From assembly GCA_029212415.1 (NCBI GenBank), contig JARGOF010000005.1, positions 17,615-81,614 of the forward strand: DNA of 64,000 bases, written 5' to 3'. Shown here piece by piece: positions 43,864-53,121 of the stretch. The notes under the pieces were generated by a model. That model worked only from the letters and a program-made list of their open reading frames with translations. It did not search any database and had not been told where the DNA came from. Made by a program: the position numbers and the translations under genes. This DNA comes from Rhizobiaceae bacterium (GTDB lineage Bacteria; Pseudomonadota; Alphaproteobacteria; Rhizobiales; Rhizobiaceae). Numbering within the stretch: the stretch's first letter is position 1; every line of letters starts with the position of its first letter.

Positions 43864-43893
43864 AGATACGGGTTAGAGTGCACTCTAGGTCAA
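43864..43893 (-). promoter_or_regulatory. MerR-type promoter with palindromic spacer
   Basis: Reading the minus strand: TTGACC (-35, 43888-43893), an 18-base spacer containing the perfect palindrome TAGAGTGCACTCTA (43874-43887), then GTATCT (-10, 43864-43869). The long spacer and dyad between the boxes are characteristic of MerR-activated promoters. It is 30 bases from the merR start, implying autoregulation. Confidence 0.65.
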
Positions 43894-44084
43894 TAGGCAT
43901 TTATGGAAAACTTTGGCTTGGGCCTGCTGTCACACATGATCCCCAAAAAGGCTCTCAGCCGCGCGCGGGCAAGCGCTGCAAATGCGGTCATTGCGCCATT
44001 CGATAATTTCAGGTCAGCGCATGCCGCTCAGCCGTGTATGGTGGCGCAAAGACTGCCTGCGAGAACTCACCCAAGGACCTTTTC

Positions 44085-45287
44085 ATGCGCGTGCCAACAA
44101 ATCTGTTCGAGCCGCTGACGCTGCCCTGTGGCGCCATCCTGAAGAACAGGATTGCAAAATCGGCCATGTCGGATTCCCTGGGAGACGGGACCGGCCATCC
44201 GACGCAGGAACAGATGAGACTCTATCAGCGTTGGGCTGAAGGCGGGGTGGCCGTATCCATTATCGGCGAAGTGCAGGGCACCGGCGCTTATGCCGAAAAG
44301 CCGGGCAATCTGGTGCTGAACGAGGGCTCCGACCTGGAACGCTTCAGGGCGCTTGCCAGACAGGGCGGCCAGAATGACACCCAGCTGTGGCTGCAGCTGG
44401 GTCATGCCGGTGCGCTCGCCTATGCGCCGACAAGCGCCCCCAAAGGCCCCAGTGCACTGGATTTGCCCGGTCTTGGTTGCGCGGGTTTGAGCTTGGCGGA
44501 GATTGCGCAATTGCCGTCGGAATTTGCCAGGACGGCCTCTTTGGCACAGCAGGCCGGTTTCGGCGGCGTGCAAATTCACGCGGCGCATGGATTTCTGCTC
44601 AGCCAGTTCCTGTCGCCGCTGTTCAACAGGCGCAGCGACGCCTACGGCGGCTCGATCACCAACCGCATGCGGCTTTTGCTGGAGACCATTGAGGCCGTGC
44701 GCGCGGCTGTCGGACCGAAATTCCCGATTGCCGTGAAACTGAATTCATCCGATCAGCTGGAGGGCGGTTTCTCGGAGGAGGATGCGCTCAAGGTCGTTGC
44801 GGCACTTGAGCAGACGTCCATCGATCTGATCGACATCAGCGGCGGCACCTACTTCCCAGGCGCCAGATCGGCTTCCGACAGAGCCGGCGGCGGCCCCTAT
44901 TTTCTCGATTTCGCCAAGCGTTGCCGCGCGGTGACCTCAAAACCCCTGATGCTGACCGGTGGCTTCAAGACGCGCGTGCAGGCAGAGGATGCCGTGATCA
45001 GTGGCGCGGTCGATGTCGTCGGTCTCGCCCGTGCGCTTGTTCTCGAGCCGTCACTTCCCGATCTGTGGAAATCGGACCGGAAGCCGCAGCCCAAGTTTCC
45101 CCGCTTTGCCGATGCCCAGGAAAGCGGCATAACGGCCTGGTACACCATGCGCCTGACCCGCATCGGCGCCGACGCGGAAACCGAACGGGTCGAAGATCTT
45201 CCGCAGGCCGTCCGAGACTATGAAGCGCGCGACAAGGCACGCACCGAAATATGGTTGCGTCACTTCAGTGATGCCGTCGCGCGCTGA
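44085..45287 (+). CDS. NADH:flavin oxidoreductase / old yellow enzyme family
   Basis: A 400-residue FMN TIM-barrel enzyme. It has LFEPLTLPCGAILKNRIAKS at the N-terminus, HAAHGFLLSQFLSPLFNRRSDAYGGS in the middle, and a late VDVVGLARALVLEPSLP FMN phosphate site. The substrate-anchoring region reads QLGHAGALA. It reduces activated alkenes of enones or aromatics. AAGGA lies seven bases before ATG 44085. It is divergent from merR; co-regulation is plausible. Confidence 0.9.
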   Translation: MRVPTNLFEPLTLPCGAILKNRIAKSAMSDSLGDGTGHPTQEQMRLYQRWAEGGVAVSIIGEVQGTGAYAEKPGNLVLNEGSDLERFRALARQGGQNDTQLWLQLGHAGALAYAPTSAPKGPSALDLPGLGCAGLSLAEIAQLPSEFARTASLAQQAGFGGVQIHAAHGFLLSQFLSPLFNRRSDAYGGSITNRMRLLLETIEAVRAAVGPKFPIAVKLNSSDQLEGGFSEEDALKVVAALEQTSIDLIDISGGTYFPGARSASDRAGGGPYFLDFAKRCRAVTSKPLMLTGGFKTRVQAEDAVISGAVDVVGLARALVLEPSLPDLWKSDRKPQPKFPRFADAQESGITAWYTMRLTRIGADAETERVEDLPQAVRDYEARDKARTEIWLRHFSDAVAR

Positions 45288-45321
45288 ACCCAAAGCGCTC
45301 TACCTGCCGGCAATGCTGTAT

Positions 45322-46344
45322 TCAAACCCGATTATTCTTCAGCAGGAAGGCCGCGGTTTCCAACAGGCTGGTTGAAACCGGCCGGAACGCGATCCCGAAC
45401 TGCGCCTGCGCCTTTGCGCTGCTGACCTCAGCGCGCTGACCCAGCGCGGGAATGATCCCCCGGATGGCCGGATCAAAGAGCGCCTGAAAGCGCATCAGCA
45501 GATTGGGCGCGATGCGCGTCGGGATTTTTCTGTCGGGATATTGCGCCTTGAGGATCGCCGAAAAGTCAGATAATTCCAGATAGCCGCCACTGCAGGCGAA
45601 GCGCTGCCCTGCGCTCTCCGGGCGCTCAAGAGCCGCGATGTGCGCTGCTGCAACGTCGCGCACATCGACGCTGGCAAATCCCATGTTCGGCAACATGGGG
45701 TCTTTGCCGGACAATGCCCGCTCAACGACTTGCAGTGAGGATCCATACCGTTGGCCGATGGGTGGTCCCAGAACCAGGCCGGGATTGATGGTCGTCAATG
45801 CAATGTCCGGGGCATCTGTTGAGACAAAATCCCAGGCGGCGCGCTCGGCCAGCGTCTTGGATTTTGGATAGGCCGCGGATGTTTCCAGGTTGGCCCAATC
45901 CGTTTCGTCAAATGGCGCACCGCCGGGTTTCTGGGGATAGCTGACAATGGCAGCTGCAGATGACGTCAGTATCACCCGATGGACGTTGGCATTCTTTGCG
46001 GCCTTCAGCGCGCGGATCGTTCCATCGACTGCCGGTCGGATGAGTGTCTCTTCGTCTTTGGGAGCGGCCAGCGGAAACGGCGATGCGGTATGCATCAAGG
46101 CATCAACGCCTTTTAATGCTGCGTCCCAACCAGCATCAGAGCCCAGATCCAGCACCACGCATGACAGGCCAGCCGTGACCGTTTCCGCGGTGAGACCTGC
46201 AGCGATCAAATCAGACCGCAATGTTGCCTCGCTGTCCAGTGAGCGAACAGAACCACGCACTGCAAATCCCTTTTGCAGCAGCTGAAAAATGAGGTGTTTG
46301 GCGATATAGCCGGTCGCACCGGTCACCAAAATCATTTGGGTCAT
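45322..46344 (-). CDS. NAD(P)-dependent epimerase/dihydroflavonol-reductase-like
   Basis: A 340-residue extended SDR. The NADP motif is VTGATGYIAKHLI at residues 7-19, with a catalytic Ser in ILTSSAAAIV and the YxxxK motif YPKSK. Overall it looks like bacterial aldehyde/cinnamoyl-CoA-type reductases. It probably reduces an aldehyde or ketone. It is convergent with the old yellow enzyme gene, 34 bases away. Confidence 0.88.
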   Translation of the reverse strand: MTQMILVTGATGYIAKHLIFQLLQKGFAVRGSVRSLDSEATLRSDLIAAGLTAETVTAGLSCVVLDLGSDAGWDAALKGVDALMHTASPFPLAAPKDEETLIRPAVDGTIRALKAAKNANVHRVILTSSAAAIVSYPQKPGGAPFDETDWANLETSAAYPKSKTLAERAAWDFVSTDAPDIALTTINPGLVLGPPIGQRYGSSLQVVERALSGKDPMLPNMGFASVDVRDVAAAHIAALERPESAGQRFACSGGYLELSDFSAILKAQYPDRKIPTRIAPNLLMRFQALFDPAIRGIIPALGQRAEVSSAKAQAQFGIAFRPVSTSLLETAAFLLKNNRV

Positions 46345-46459
46345 GGAAATCCTTGGTCAGTTGTTTCCAGTGAAAGACAAATTGCTGTCAATCAGTCTGC
46401 AGAGTGATCGTGTCACAGGTCAGGTATAAATACACCCCTGGAAAAAACGGCAGGGCCTG

Positions 46460-46681
46460 TCAAAAAGGCGACGTCCTTTGCCATTCCAGAACACCACGTC
46501 CTTTCTGGCCCTGAAACAACGGGTGCAATGTTTCGGCGGTCGTGATCGCAAGCCTGTCGCCAGCGATCGAAAATGTCCGCACCTGTTCAGTCCCCACCCA
46601 CACTGGATACCATGAGACCGCGATGTCGGTGATGCACTGATTATCACCTTCAATTCGGACTGGACTGCTATAGGCCATCAT
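46460..46681 (-). pseudogene. Lipocalin-like domain protein, C-terminal fragment
   Basis: A 73-codon frame whose product (YSSPVRIEGDN, VSWYPVWVGTEQVRTFSIAGDRLAITT) matches the last part of small lipocalin-like bacterial proteins of about 140 residues. The N-terminal half is missing and no ribosome site precedes the first ATG. I read it as a truncated remnant left beside the PIN operon. Confidence 0.5.
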
Positions 46682-46856
46682 GCAGGGACGATGATCGTAT
46701 CAGTAAAGTGTATCATTCGTACTTGCGGTCTAAGATTTTGAATATCAACGATTTTTATTAAGTTCTTGTGTTTATTGGATTTTATTGTTATCCACAGCAG
46801 CAAGATGCTACAATTGGGACCGCGCCTTGATACGCGAGGCCGCATCGAGTGCGATC

Positions 46857-47603
46857 ATGAGCAAGAGCTACACACTATACATCAAAGCCTACACGCCCGA
46901 GACCATTCCAATGGCGCGGCTGGCTCAATATATGCAAAATCTTGCTGCCTTGCTCGGGCACGAAACCGCCGTGCATTTCCAAACGCTCAAACCAGGCAGC
47001 ACGCAGCTCGTCACACGGATTGATCATGAAGACGTACCGAAGGTTGCGCGCCATCTTGCGCAGGTCAGTCGAGGCGAGAGCAGCCCGGAAGCTAGCAAAG
47101 CGCAAGCCGAGATCGACCGCTTGCTCGCCGAGGATAACGCTAGCGGTTTTGTTTACGAGGACGAAGACCAAAGCGCTGAGGTCATAGTGTTTCCGGGTGT
47201 AACAAGACCACGCCCGATGACCTGCGGCCCGTTCAATCAAGAAGGCTCGCTTGACGGCATTCTTATAAGTGTCAGCGGTGCAGATCAAACGGTGCATCTT
47301 CAGTTGCAAAACGGGGATATAAAATACACTGGTATCGACACCAACCGTGAAACAGCCCGCCGTCTTGCCAAGCATATGTACGAGCCCGTTCGTGTTTTCG
47401 GTACTGGTCGGTGGTTGCGTGATCAGGAAGGAAACTGGATTCTCAAGAAGTTCCGCGTTGACAGCTACAGCATTCTTGCAGCCAATGATCTTAAAGATGC
47501 AATCGACCAAATGCGCGATATCGAGGGCAGTGATTGGAAAGAAATGGATGATCCCATTAAAGCCTTGAAAGCTCTGCGTGAGAAGGCCAGCGGTTTGCAC
47601 TAA
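46857..47603 (+). CDS. Unknown protein coupled to a PIN nuclease
   Basis: A 248-residue protein I do not recognise. Residues 1-70 are alpha/beta, 75-110 acidic. Residues 130-205 form a strand-rich domain (GILISVSGADQTVHLQLQNG, PVRVFGTGRWLRDQEGNWIL). The C-terminal helix ends KALKALREKASGLH. The stop and the next start share TAATG, so translation is coupled. Its size and make-up do not match VapB-type antitoxins. It may recognise nucleic acid or restrain the nuclease. The start was set at ATG 46857, conserved-looking MSKSYTLYIK. Confidence 0.6.
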   Translation: MSKSYTLYIKAYTPETIPMARLAQYMQNLAALLGHETAVHFQTLKPGSTQLVTRIDHEDVPKVARHLAQVSRGESSPEASKAQAEIDRLLAEDNASGFVYEDEDQSAEVIVFPGVTRPRPMTCGPFNQEGSLDGILISVSGADQTVHLQLQNGDIKYTGIDTNRETARRLAKHMYEPVRVFGTGRWLRDQEGNWILKKFRVDSYSILAANDLKDAIDQMRDIEGSDWKEMDDPIKALKALREKASGLH

Positions 47604-48145
47604 TGGTTGTTTTGGATAGTTCAATCCTGCTGCTTGTCCTTGATCCCAACGCCAAAGCGCCCCTCGATTCTGCGACAGGTGAGCCTTTGGAAAAGGCCGC
47701 CGAGCGGATCGAGTATCTGATCGAAAACCTCACCGTTGACAAAGAGAGAATCCTAATACCAACACCGGTTTTGAGCGAAGTCTTGGTTTATGCTGGCGAT
47801 GCCTTGCAGCAGTATCTTGAGATACTTAATGGACAATCGGCCTTCCGGATAGCAGCCTTTGACCAGAAGGCAGCCATTGAAGCTGCTCTCGCCATGAGAG
47901 ATGCGATTGAGCGTGGGGGGCATCGTATTGATTCGGCCAATCCCGATGCCACCAAAACCAAAATCAAGTTCGATCGGCAGATTGTTGCTATCGCCAAGGC
48001 GGAAGGCGCACATACTGTCTATTCTGACGATGACGATGTGCACAATTATGCAACACGAGCCGGTTTGCAGGCCTATCGCACGACCGAACTTAATCTACCG
48101 CCTGAAGACCCTCAGCAGTCTTTGCATTTCGCACCCGACGATTAG
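47603..48145 (+). CDS. PIN-domain ribonuclease
   Basis: A 180-residue PIN-fold protein with the acidic metal site visible: D5 (VVLDSSILL), E59 (PVLSEVLVY), D124 (IKFDRQIVAIAKA) and D142-D145 (YSDDDDVHNYA). PIN proteins are magnesium-dependent RNases, often toxins. It follows the unknown 248-aa gene with a one-base stop/start overlap. The acidic run SDDDD at the last position is denser than in standard VapC. The DNA is lower in GC than the surroundings. Confidence 0.8.
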   Translation: MVVLDSSILLLVLDPNAKAPLDSATGEPLEKAAERIEYLIENLTVDKERILIPTPVLSEVLVYAGDALQQYLEILNGQSAFRIAAFDQKAAIEAALAMRDAIERGGHRIDSANPDATKTKIKFDRQIVAIAKAEGAHTVYSDDDDVHNYATRAGLQAYRTTELNLPPEDPQQSLHFAPDD

Positions 48146-48338
48146 ACCGATTGCAGTCTTTTGATTAGCGGCTCATCGTCTGCGACGGCTCAAATTCTGC
48201 GGCATTTGCCTAGCGCAATGAAAGCCCTGTGGCCGATCAACCCATTCATCCAATTTGCTGCGGCCCATGCTCTAAGGGCTGCCTAGGGCTCTGCCAACTG
48301 CTGTGGCTTGCAACCCTATATTTTTGCGTATTTAAAAC

Positions 48339-48929
48339 TCAATTCAGCAACTGGCTCGCCACGACATCAATTGCTGAGGCATCGGGGTCCTTGGAGCGCG
48401 CGGTGGTCACGACCAGGGCTTCGCCTTCGCGGGGGACGACGCCGGTCAGGGCTTCGACGATTTCGGGGTGGGTGATCATCACCTGGTTTCCGGGGCCGCG
48501 GAATTGGCGGATAAGCTGTGTGAGGGTTTCCATATGGGCGGCCAGAACTGCCGGGTCGTCATCGACAAGGTCGAGGGCTTCCAGCGGTTCGGCCTCGACA
48601 TTGGGGAACGTGTTGCTTGCCGTTTCCAGCGTGCGGCACCAGCGGCTTGCATAGACCCTCGAAATGGAGATGGAGCGGGCGGCAAAGCGCACGCTGTAGC
48701 GCCGCGCCAGTTGGCGGCCGCGATCCGACAGATTGCGCTGGGTGGTGCAGTCTTCCAGATCAAAATAGGGTGGATCGCCAACGCCCGGTGCGTTTGCGTG
48801 GGTCATCAGGATCGTGTAGCCGCCGGTCGCAAGACGGGCCCAGGTGGCTTCTGTGGCATTCGCCTGGAATGCACCATACAAATAGGGCATCAGGCAGAGC
48901 GCGGCGAGAACGAGCAATCTTTTCAACAT
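48339..48929 (-). CDS. Histidine phosphatase-like exported protein with altered RHG motif
   Basis: A 196-residue protein with an N-terminal signal segment (MLKRLLVLAALCLMPYLYGA) and the histidine-phosphatase fold. The catalytic motif normally reads RHA; here it is THA (ILMTHANAPG). The second catalytic His remains (MITHPEIVEALTG). The helix after it contains TTQRNLSDRGRQLARR, as in relatives. Loss of the first Arg should weaken phosphate binding, so activity is doubtful. Confidence 0.82.
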   Translation of the reverse strand: MLKRLLVLAALCLMPYLYGAFQANATEATWARLATGGYTILMTHANAPGVGDPPYFDLEDCTTQRNLSDRGRQLARRYSVRFAARSISISRVYASRWCRTLETASNTFPNVEAEPLEALDLVDDDPAVLAAHMETLTQLIRQFRGPGNQVMITHPEIVEALTGVVPREGEALVVTTARSKDPDASAIDVVASQLLN

Positions 48930-49122
48930 TCAGCGGTTCCGGTTCCTTGGGTCTTGTGCATATGGTGCCATCAGGAGGAAGAGGCAAGCGCATGATGGCC
49001 AAACGCCTGAGGACTACACTCCAGACAACGAAAATCCGGGCGGGATCAGTTCGACGTTAGCATGGAACCTGGTCGAATGTTGCCCGCAATATGGTCACAC
49101 CATGCCATCTGTTCCAATGTGC

Positions 49123-49944
49123 TTACAAGGGCCATCCGTGCGAGGCTGCAATGGTGCTGTGAGCGAGCGGTTCTTCGCTGACCAGCGGAACGATCTTGCG
49201 GATGGCAAGCCCCGGAATTTCTTGATCCTCATGGCTGAAACAGACGGCTGTCAGGAACTCGTCGGCCAGCGCCAATTGCCAGAATTGCCAGCGCGATGCC
49301 CGGTCGCCAAGGCTGTCCTCCACGGTCAGATCAATCTCACCCTTGCCCGACAGACCAAAACTGAACTGATCCAGCGGGATCGACAGACCCATGCCACGGG
49401 CCTTGATGTAGGATTCCTTCAAGGTCCAATAGGCAAAGAAGCGGTCCTGTTGCTGCGATGCCGGCAGATTGTTGAGCGCGGCGCATTCGGCCGGAGAGAA
49501 ATAGCGGTTGGCAATGCCAATGGTTGCGGCGTGGCGCCTGGCGCTTTCGACATCAATGCCCAGGGTGCGCTGATCCGTGACGCCGAGCAGCACCAGATCA
49601 TGCGTGTGGGTGATGTTGAAGGTCAGCGTCGGCGCAAGCATGTCGCTGTTGCTCAGGTGTGGGCGGCCGTATTGGTTCCTGGCAAAGGTCAGGTCCCTTG
49701 CCCCGATCGACAGATAGCGTGACAGGACGGTGCGGGTCAGCGCCCTTGTGATCAGAAACCGGTGCCGGTCAACCGCGCGCACCAGGCGCTGCATTCTTTG
49801 GGTTTCATCTGGCGGCAGCAGGTCACGGTAGTGTTGCAGCAGGGCCGGGTCGGCAATGTCAGCGGGGAAGGCGGCCCATAGATCAATCCTGCCTGAAGCG
49901 GCTGTCAGTGCGGATAGCGATCTGTTCGGTTGGGCTTTGTGCAT
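49123..49944 (-). CDS. 4'-phosphopantetheinyl transferase (Sfp-like)
   Basis: A 273-residue Sfp/AcpT-type transferase. The magnesium/CoA motifs are LGIDVES and FAYWTLKESYIKARGMGLSIPL. It attaches phosphopantetheine to carrier proteins of non-ribosomal peptide, polyketide or lysine pathways. No carrier-protein gene is present in the window. The ATG at 49944 is preferred to a TTG three codons earlier. It ends the leftward gene run downstream of the TRAP genes. Confidence 0.9.
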   Translation of the reverse strand: MHKAQPNRSLSALTAASGRIDLWAAFPADIADPALLQHYRDLLPPDETQRMQRLVRAVDRHRFLITRALTRTVLSRYLSIGARDLTFARNQYGRPHLSNSDMLAPTLTFNITHTHDLVLLGVTDQRTLGIDVESARRHAATIGIANRYFSPAECAALNNLPASQQQDRFFAYWTLKESYIKARGMGLSIPLDQFSFGLSGKGEIDLTVEDSLGDRASRWQFWQLALADEFLTAVCFSHEDQEIPGLAIRKIVPLVSEEPLAHSTIAASHGWPL

Positions 49945-49973
49945 ATGTGCCAATCAGGAACCTGCGCCGGGCC

Positions 49974-51296
49974 TCAGTAAAGCCAGCGTACCAGCGCCAG
50001 CGTAATGAAGGGGAAGAACGCCAGAATGATGACCCGGATGATATCGGTGGCAACAAAGGGCAGCACGCCGCGATAGGTCTGGGACAGTGGAATGTCTTTC
50101 GCCATGGAATTGATGACAAACAGATTCATACCCACCGGCGGCGTAATCAGGCCCACTTCAACGACGATCAGCACAAGGATGCCGAACCACAGGGCGAATT
50201 CCTCTGTCGACAGGCCGAAATCAAGACCGATGACAATCGGAAAGAAGATCGGCACGGTCAAAAGGATCATCGAGAGTGAATCCATGACGCAACCGAAAAT
50301 CAGGTAAAGCAGCAGGATGATGCTGAGCACCAGCCAGGGTGAGAAGCCCTGTTCGGTGACAAAGATCGCGGCTTCCTGCGGCAATTGCGACAGGGCAAGG
50401 AAACCATTGTAGATGGCGGCGCCCAGAATGATCATGAAGATCATGCCGGTGGAACTGGCCGTTTCCATAATCGATGACTTGAGTGTTGCAAAGGTCAGCC
50501 CACGGTTGAACAGGGCAATCACCCCGGTGCCGGCCGCGCCGACGGCCGCAGCCTCTGTCGGTGTGAAAATGCCCCAATAGATACCGCCGACAACCACGAT
50601 GAAAACAACGAGCACGGGCCATACGGCCAGCAGTGCCTGAAAACGCTCACGATAGGGCGCAGGCGCGCGGGTGCCGGCCGATTCCGGCTTGATGCGCACA
50701 TAGATCGAGATCGCCAGCATGTAGCCGACGGCGGCCAGAATGCCGGGGATGATGGCGGCGACAAAGAGTTTGGCAATATTCTGTTCGGTGAGGATGGCGT
50801 AGATGACCAGCACGACGGAAGGCGGAATGAGAATGCCGAGCGTGCCGCCGGCAGCCAAGGCGCCGGTCGCCAGCGGTCCGGAATAGCCATAGCGCTTGAG
50901 TTCCGGCAGGGCCACCTGGCCCATGGTGGCGGCAGTGGCCAGCGATGAGCCGCAGATGGCGCCAAAGCCGGCGCAGGCACCGACAGCCGCCATGGCGACA
51001 CCGCCACGGTGATGGCCGAGCCAGGTTTCGGCTGCCTTGAACAGGGCTGTCGACATGCCGCCAAGCCGGGCAAATTGCCCCATCAGCAAGAACAGCGGCA
51101 CGATGGACAGGGAATAATTGGAGAAGGTTCCATAGGTCTGGTTCTTGAACTGGCCAAGAATCATCAGGAAGGAATCATTGATCAGGTAACTGCCCAGAAC
51201 ACCGGCGGTCAGCATGGCAACACCAATGGGAATGCGCAGGAAAATCAGGATGAGCAGCAGGGGGAATGACCAGATTCCGATTTCCAGATTTGTCAC
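49974..51296 (-). CDS. dctM: TRAP transporter large permease (DctM)
   Basis: A 440-residue membrane protein with about 12 hydrophobic segments. The DctM pattern GGVAMAAVGACAGFGAICGSSLATAATMG and LLILIFLRIPIGVAM confirm it. It is the sodium-driven transport subunit for organic acids. The start is GTG at 51296, overlapping the DctQ stop as GTGA. Confidence 0.92.
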   Translation of the reverse strand: MTNLEIGIWSFPLLLILIFLRIPIGVAMLTAGVLGSYLINDSFLMILGQFKNQTYGTFSNYSLSIVPLFLLMGQFARLGGMSTALFKAAETWLGHHRGGVAMAAVGACAGFGAICGSSLATAATMGQVALPELKRYGYSGPLATGALAAGGTLGILIPPSVVLVIYAILTEQNIAKLFVAAIIPGILAAVGYMLAISIYVRIKPESAGTRAPAPYRERFQALLAVWPVLVVFIVVVGGIYWGIFTPTEAAAVGAAGTGVIALFNRGLTFATLKSSIMETASSTGMIFMIILGAAIYNGFLALSQLPQEAAIFVTEQGFSPWLVLSIILLLYLIFGCVMDSLSMILLTVPIFFPIVIGLDFGLSTEEFALWFGILVLIVVEVGLITPPVGMNLFVINSMAKDIPLSQTYRGVLPFVATDIIRVIILAFFPFITLALVRWLY

Positions 51297-51823
51297 GACA
51301 TTTCCCCATGCACGGTCATTGTTGACCCGGTCCTGAATTCAACGAGGCTGCGCCACAGGCACCAAAGCGCAATGATGACGAAGACGACGGCGCCGACAAG
51401 GCTGGCCGCATAGGCCCACCAGAGCGGAAATTGCAGAATGAAGGTTGTTTCGCCATAGCTGTGCTTGTCGATGGTTCCCAGCCAGTGGCGCCAGCAGATC
51501 AGTATGGCAAAGGCCAGCATAAGGGCGTTTGCGACGATTTCGATCAGCCGGTTTGCCCTATCGCTGAAATGCATGGTGAGAATTTCAACGACCGCATGAC
51601 TGCGGTTGAGATGGCACCAGGGCAGAAAGGCGAAGACCGCAAAGGCCGTGCCGGCTTCCATCAGTTCGAAGTCACCGGGGATGGGGCCGAGGCCTGCAAA
51701 GACAAAGGCGCGGCCTGTCACGGAGATCACCGTCACGATGATGAGTGCTGTCAGCACCAATCCGCCGGCAAGCGCCATGATGCGTGCCAGAGAATAGATG
51801 GATTTTTCCAGACGCGCCGTCAT
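51293..51823 (-). CDS. dctQ: TRAP transporter small permease (DctQ)
   Basis: A 176-residue protein with four membrane segments and the DctQ-like stretch RAFVFAGLGPIPGDFELMEAG. It bridges DctM and the binding protein. It is coupled to dctM; the binding-protein gene lies 248 bases upstream, with a hairpin between. Confidence 0.9.
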   Translation of the reverse strand: MTARLEKSIYSLARIMALAGGLVLTALIIVTVISVTGRAFVFAGLGPIPGDFELMEAGTAFAVFAFLPWCHLNRSHAVVEILTMHFSDRANRLIEIVANALMLAFAILICWRHWLGTIDKHSYGETTFILQFPLWWAYAASLVGAVVFVIIALWCLWRSLVEFRTGSTMTVHGEMS

Positions 51824-52033
51824 TCAGTTCCCCCGAGGGTCCGTAATCGGACTTCTTTTGGAATCAGTCTTGTCAAACATGATCCTGTCGTCTTCTCCCA
51901 CGGGCTGTCCGCGCCTTCAGTCAGCATATGGGGTCCTGCGGACAGTGCCTAGAGGAACGGCGCATATAAATGCACCAATCGTCTATGACGGGCAATAGGA
52001 ATGGGCAGGTCATGGGTGTTTGTCAAAGCAAAT

Positions 52034-52061
52034 ACGGCAGGGAATTGTTATCCCCTGCCGT
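52034..52061 (-). terminator. Hairpin after dctP
   Basis: ACGGCAGGG at 52034-52042 pairs perfectly with CCCTGCCGT at 52053-52061, 11 bases past the dctP stop in the minus direction. It is followed by ATTTGCTTTG with only a weak T run. Such hairpins between dctP and dctQM often reduce, but do not abolish, downstream expression, giving excess binding protein. Confidence 0.65.
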
Positions 52062-52071
52062 GTTGTCGGTG

Positions 52072-53121
52072 CTACTTGGTGTGTTTTGCGATCAGCGCCT
52101 GGGCGCGTTCGTAAAGGTCACTGCCGTCAATGCCCTTGGCATCCATTTCGGCAATCCAGTTGTCGATGACCGGCTGGGAGGCTTCCTTCCAGCGGGCGAC
52201 TTCCGCCTCATCAAGGACGACGATCTTGTTGCCGCGGTCTGCAGCGATCTTGCGGCCGGGAGCGTCATATTCCTGCATGGTCTTGCCGGCAAAGGCTGAA
52301 AATTCCAGTCCGGAATTGTCATCAATGACCTTCTTGAGATCATCAGGCAGGCTATCAAATTTGGCCTTGTTCATGGCCAGCACAAAAACCGCCGTATAGA
52401 GCGCCCGGTCACCGGAAAATTCCGTATGGGTGTCAACAAGCTCGGCAACCTTCAGAGCCGATGTCACTTCCCATGGAATCACCGTGCCATCAATCACGCC
52501 TTTCGACAGGGCTTCGGGAATGGCAGGCACGGGCAGGCCGACGGGAGTGGCACCCATTTCGGAGAGCAGGCTGTTGATTACGCGGGTCGGTCCACGCAGC
52601 TTCTTGCCCTGCATGTCTTCCAGCTTGGTGATGCCGTCACCCTTGACGTGGAATTGGCCGGGGCCATGCATCCAGGCGCCAAGAATTTTCAGATCCTTGA
52701 AGTCATTGTCTTTCATGTCCGTTTCGAACAATTCCCAATAGGCGCGTGAACCGGCCTCGGCATTGGTCATCATGAAGGGAAGCTCAAAGACTTCGGTGCG
52801 CGGAAAACGACCGGGCGAATAGCCTGGAAGTGTCCAGACGATATCGACGACACCATCGCGGGCCTGGTCGATCAGCTGCGGCGGCGTGCCACCGAGCGAC
52901 ATGGCGCCAAACAGGTCCACCTTGATGCGGCCGCCGGAATCCTTTTCGACCTTCTCGGCCCAGGGCTTGAGAATAAAGGCGGGAACATTGGCCTGTGGCG
53001 GCAGGAACTGGTGCAGTCGCAGGGTTACTTCCTGCGCCAGCGATTGCGCTGTGCCGGCGCCCAGTCCGGCTGCAAGGCAGGCCGCAGCCGCCAGTGATTT
53101 CAACAATGTGCGTTTCTTCAT
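52072..53121 (-). CDS. dctP: TRAP transporter substrate-binding protein (DctP)
   Basis: A 349-residue periplasmic protein with signal peptide MKKRTLLKSLAAAACLAAGL (cleaved after SLAQ). The mature region has the DctP hallmarks FLPPQANVPAFILKPWAEKV and GPTRVINSLLSEMGATPVGLP, the latter carrying the Arg that binds the ligand carboxylate. GGGAGAGATATC precedes ATG 53121. Given the neighbouring pathway, an aromatic keto acid or phenylacetate-type acid is a plausible ligand. Confidence 0.92.
   Translation of the reverse strand: MKKRTLLKSLAAAACLAAGLGAGTAQSLAQEVTLRLHQFLPPQANVPAFILKPWAEKVEKDSGGRIKVDLFGAMSLGGTPPQLIDQARDGVVDIVWTLPGYSPGRFPRTEVFELPFMMTNAEAGSRAYWELFETDMKDNDFKDLKILGAWMHGPGQFHVKGDGITKLEDMQGKKLRGPTRVINSLLSEMGATPVGLPVPAIPEALSKGVIDGTVIPWEVTSALKVAELVDTHTEFSGDRALYTAVFVLAMNKAKFDSLPDDLKKVIDDNSGLEFSAFAGKTMQEYDAPGRKIAADRGNKIVVLDEAEVARWKEASQPVIDNWIAEMDAKGIDGSDLYERAQALIAKHTK

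Noticed and set aside
47603..48145. Classical VapBC toxin-antitoxin pair
   Set aside because: The PIN gene fits a VapC-like fold, but the upstream partner is 248 residues with no AbrB, ribbon-helix-helix or Phd domain.
48146..48338. tRNA or attachment site next to the PIN operon
   Set aside because: No cloverleaf or repeated core could be found by eye.
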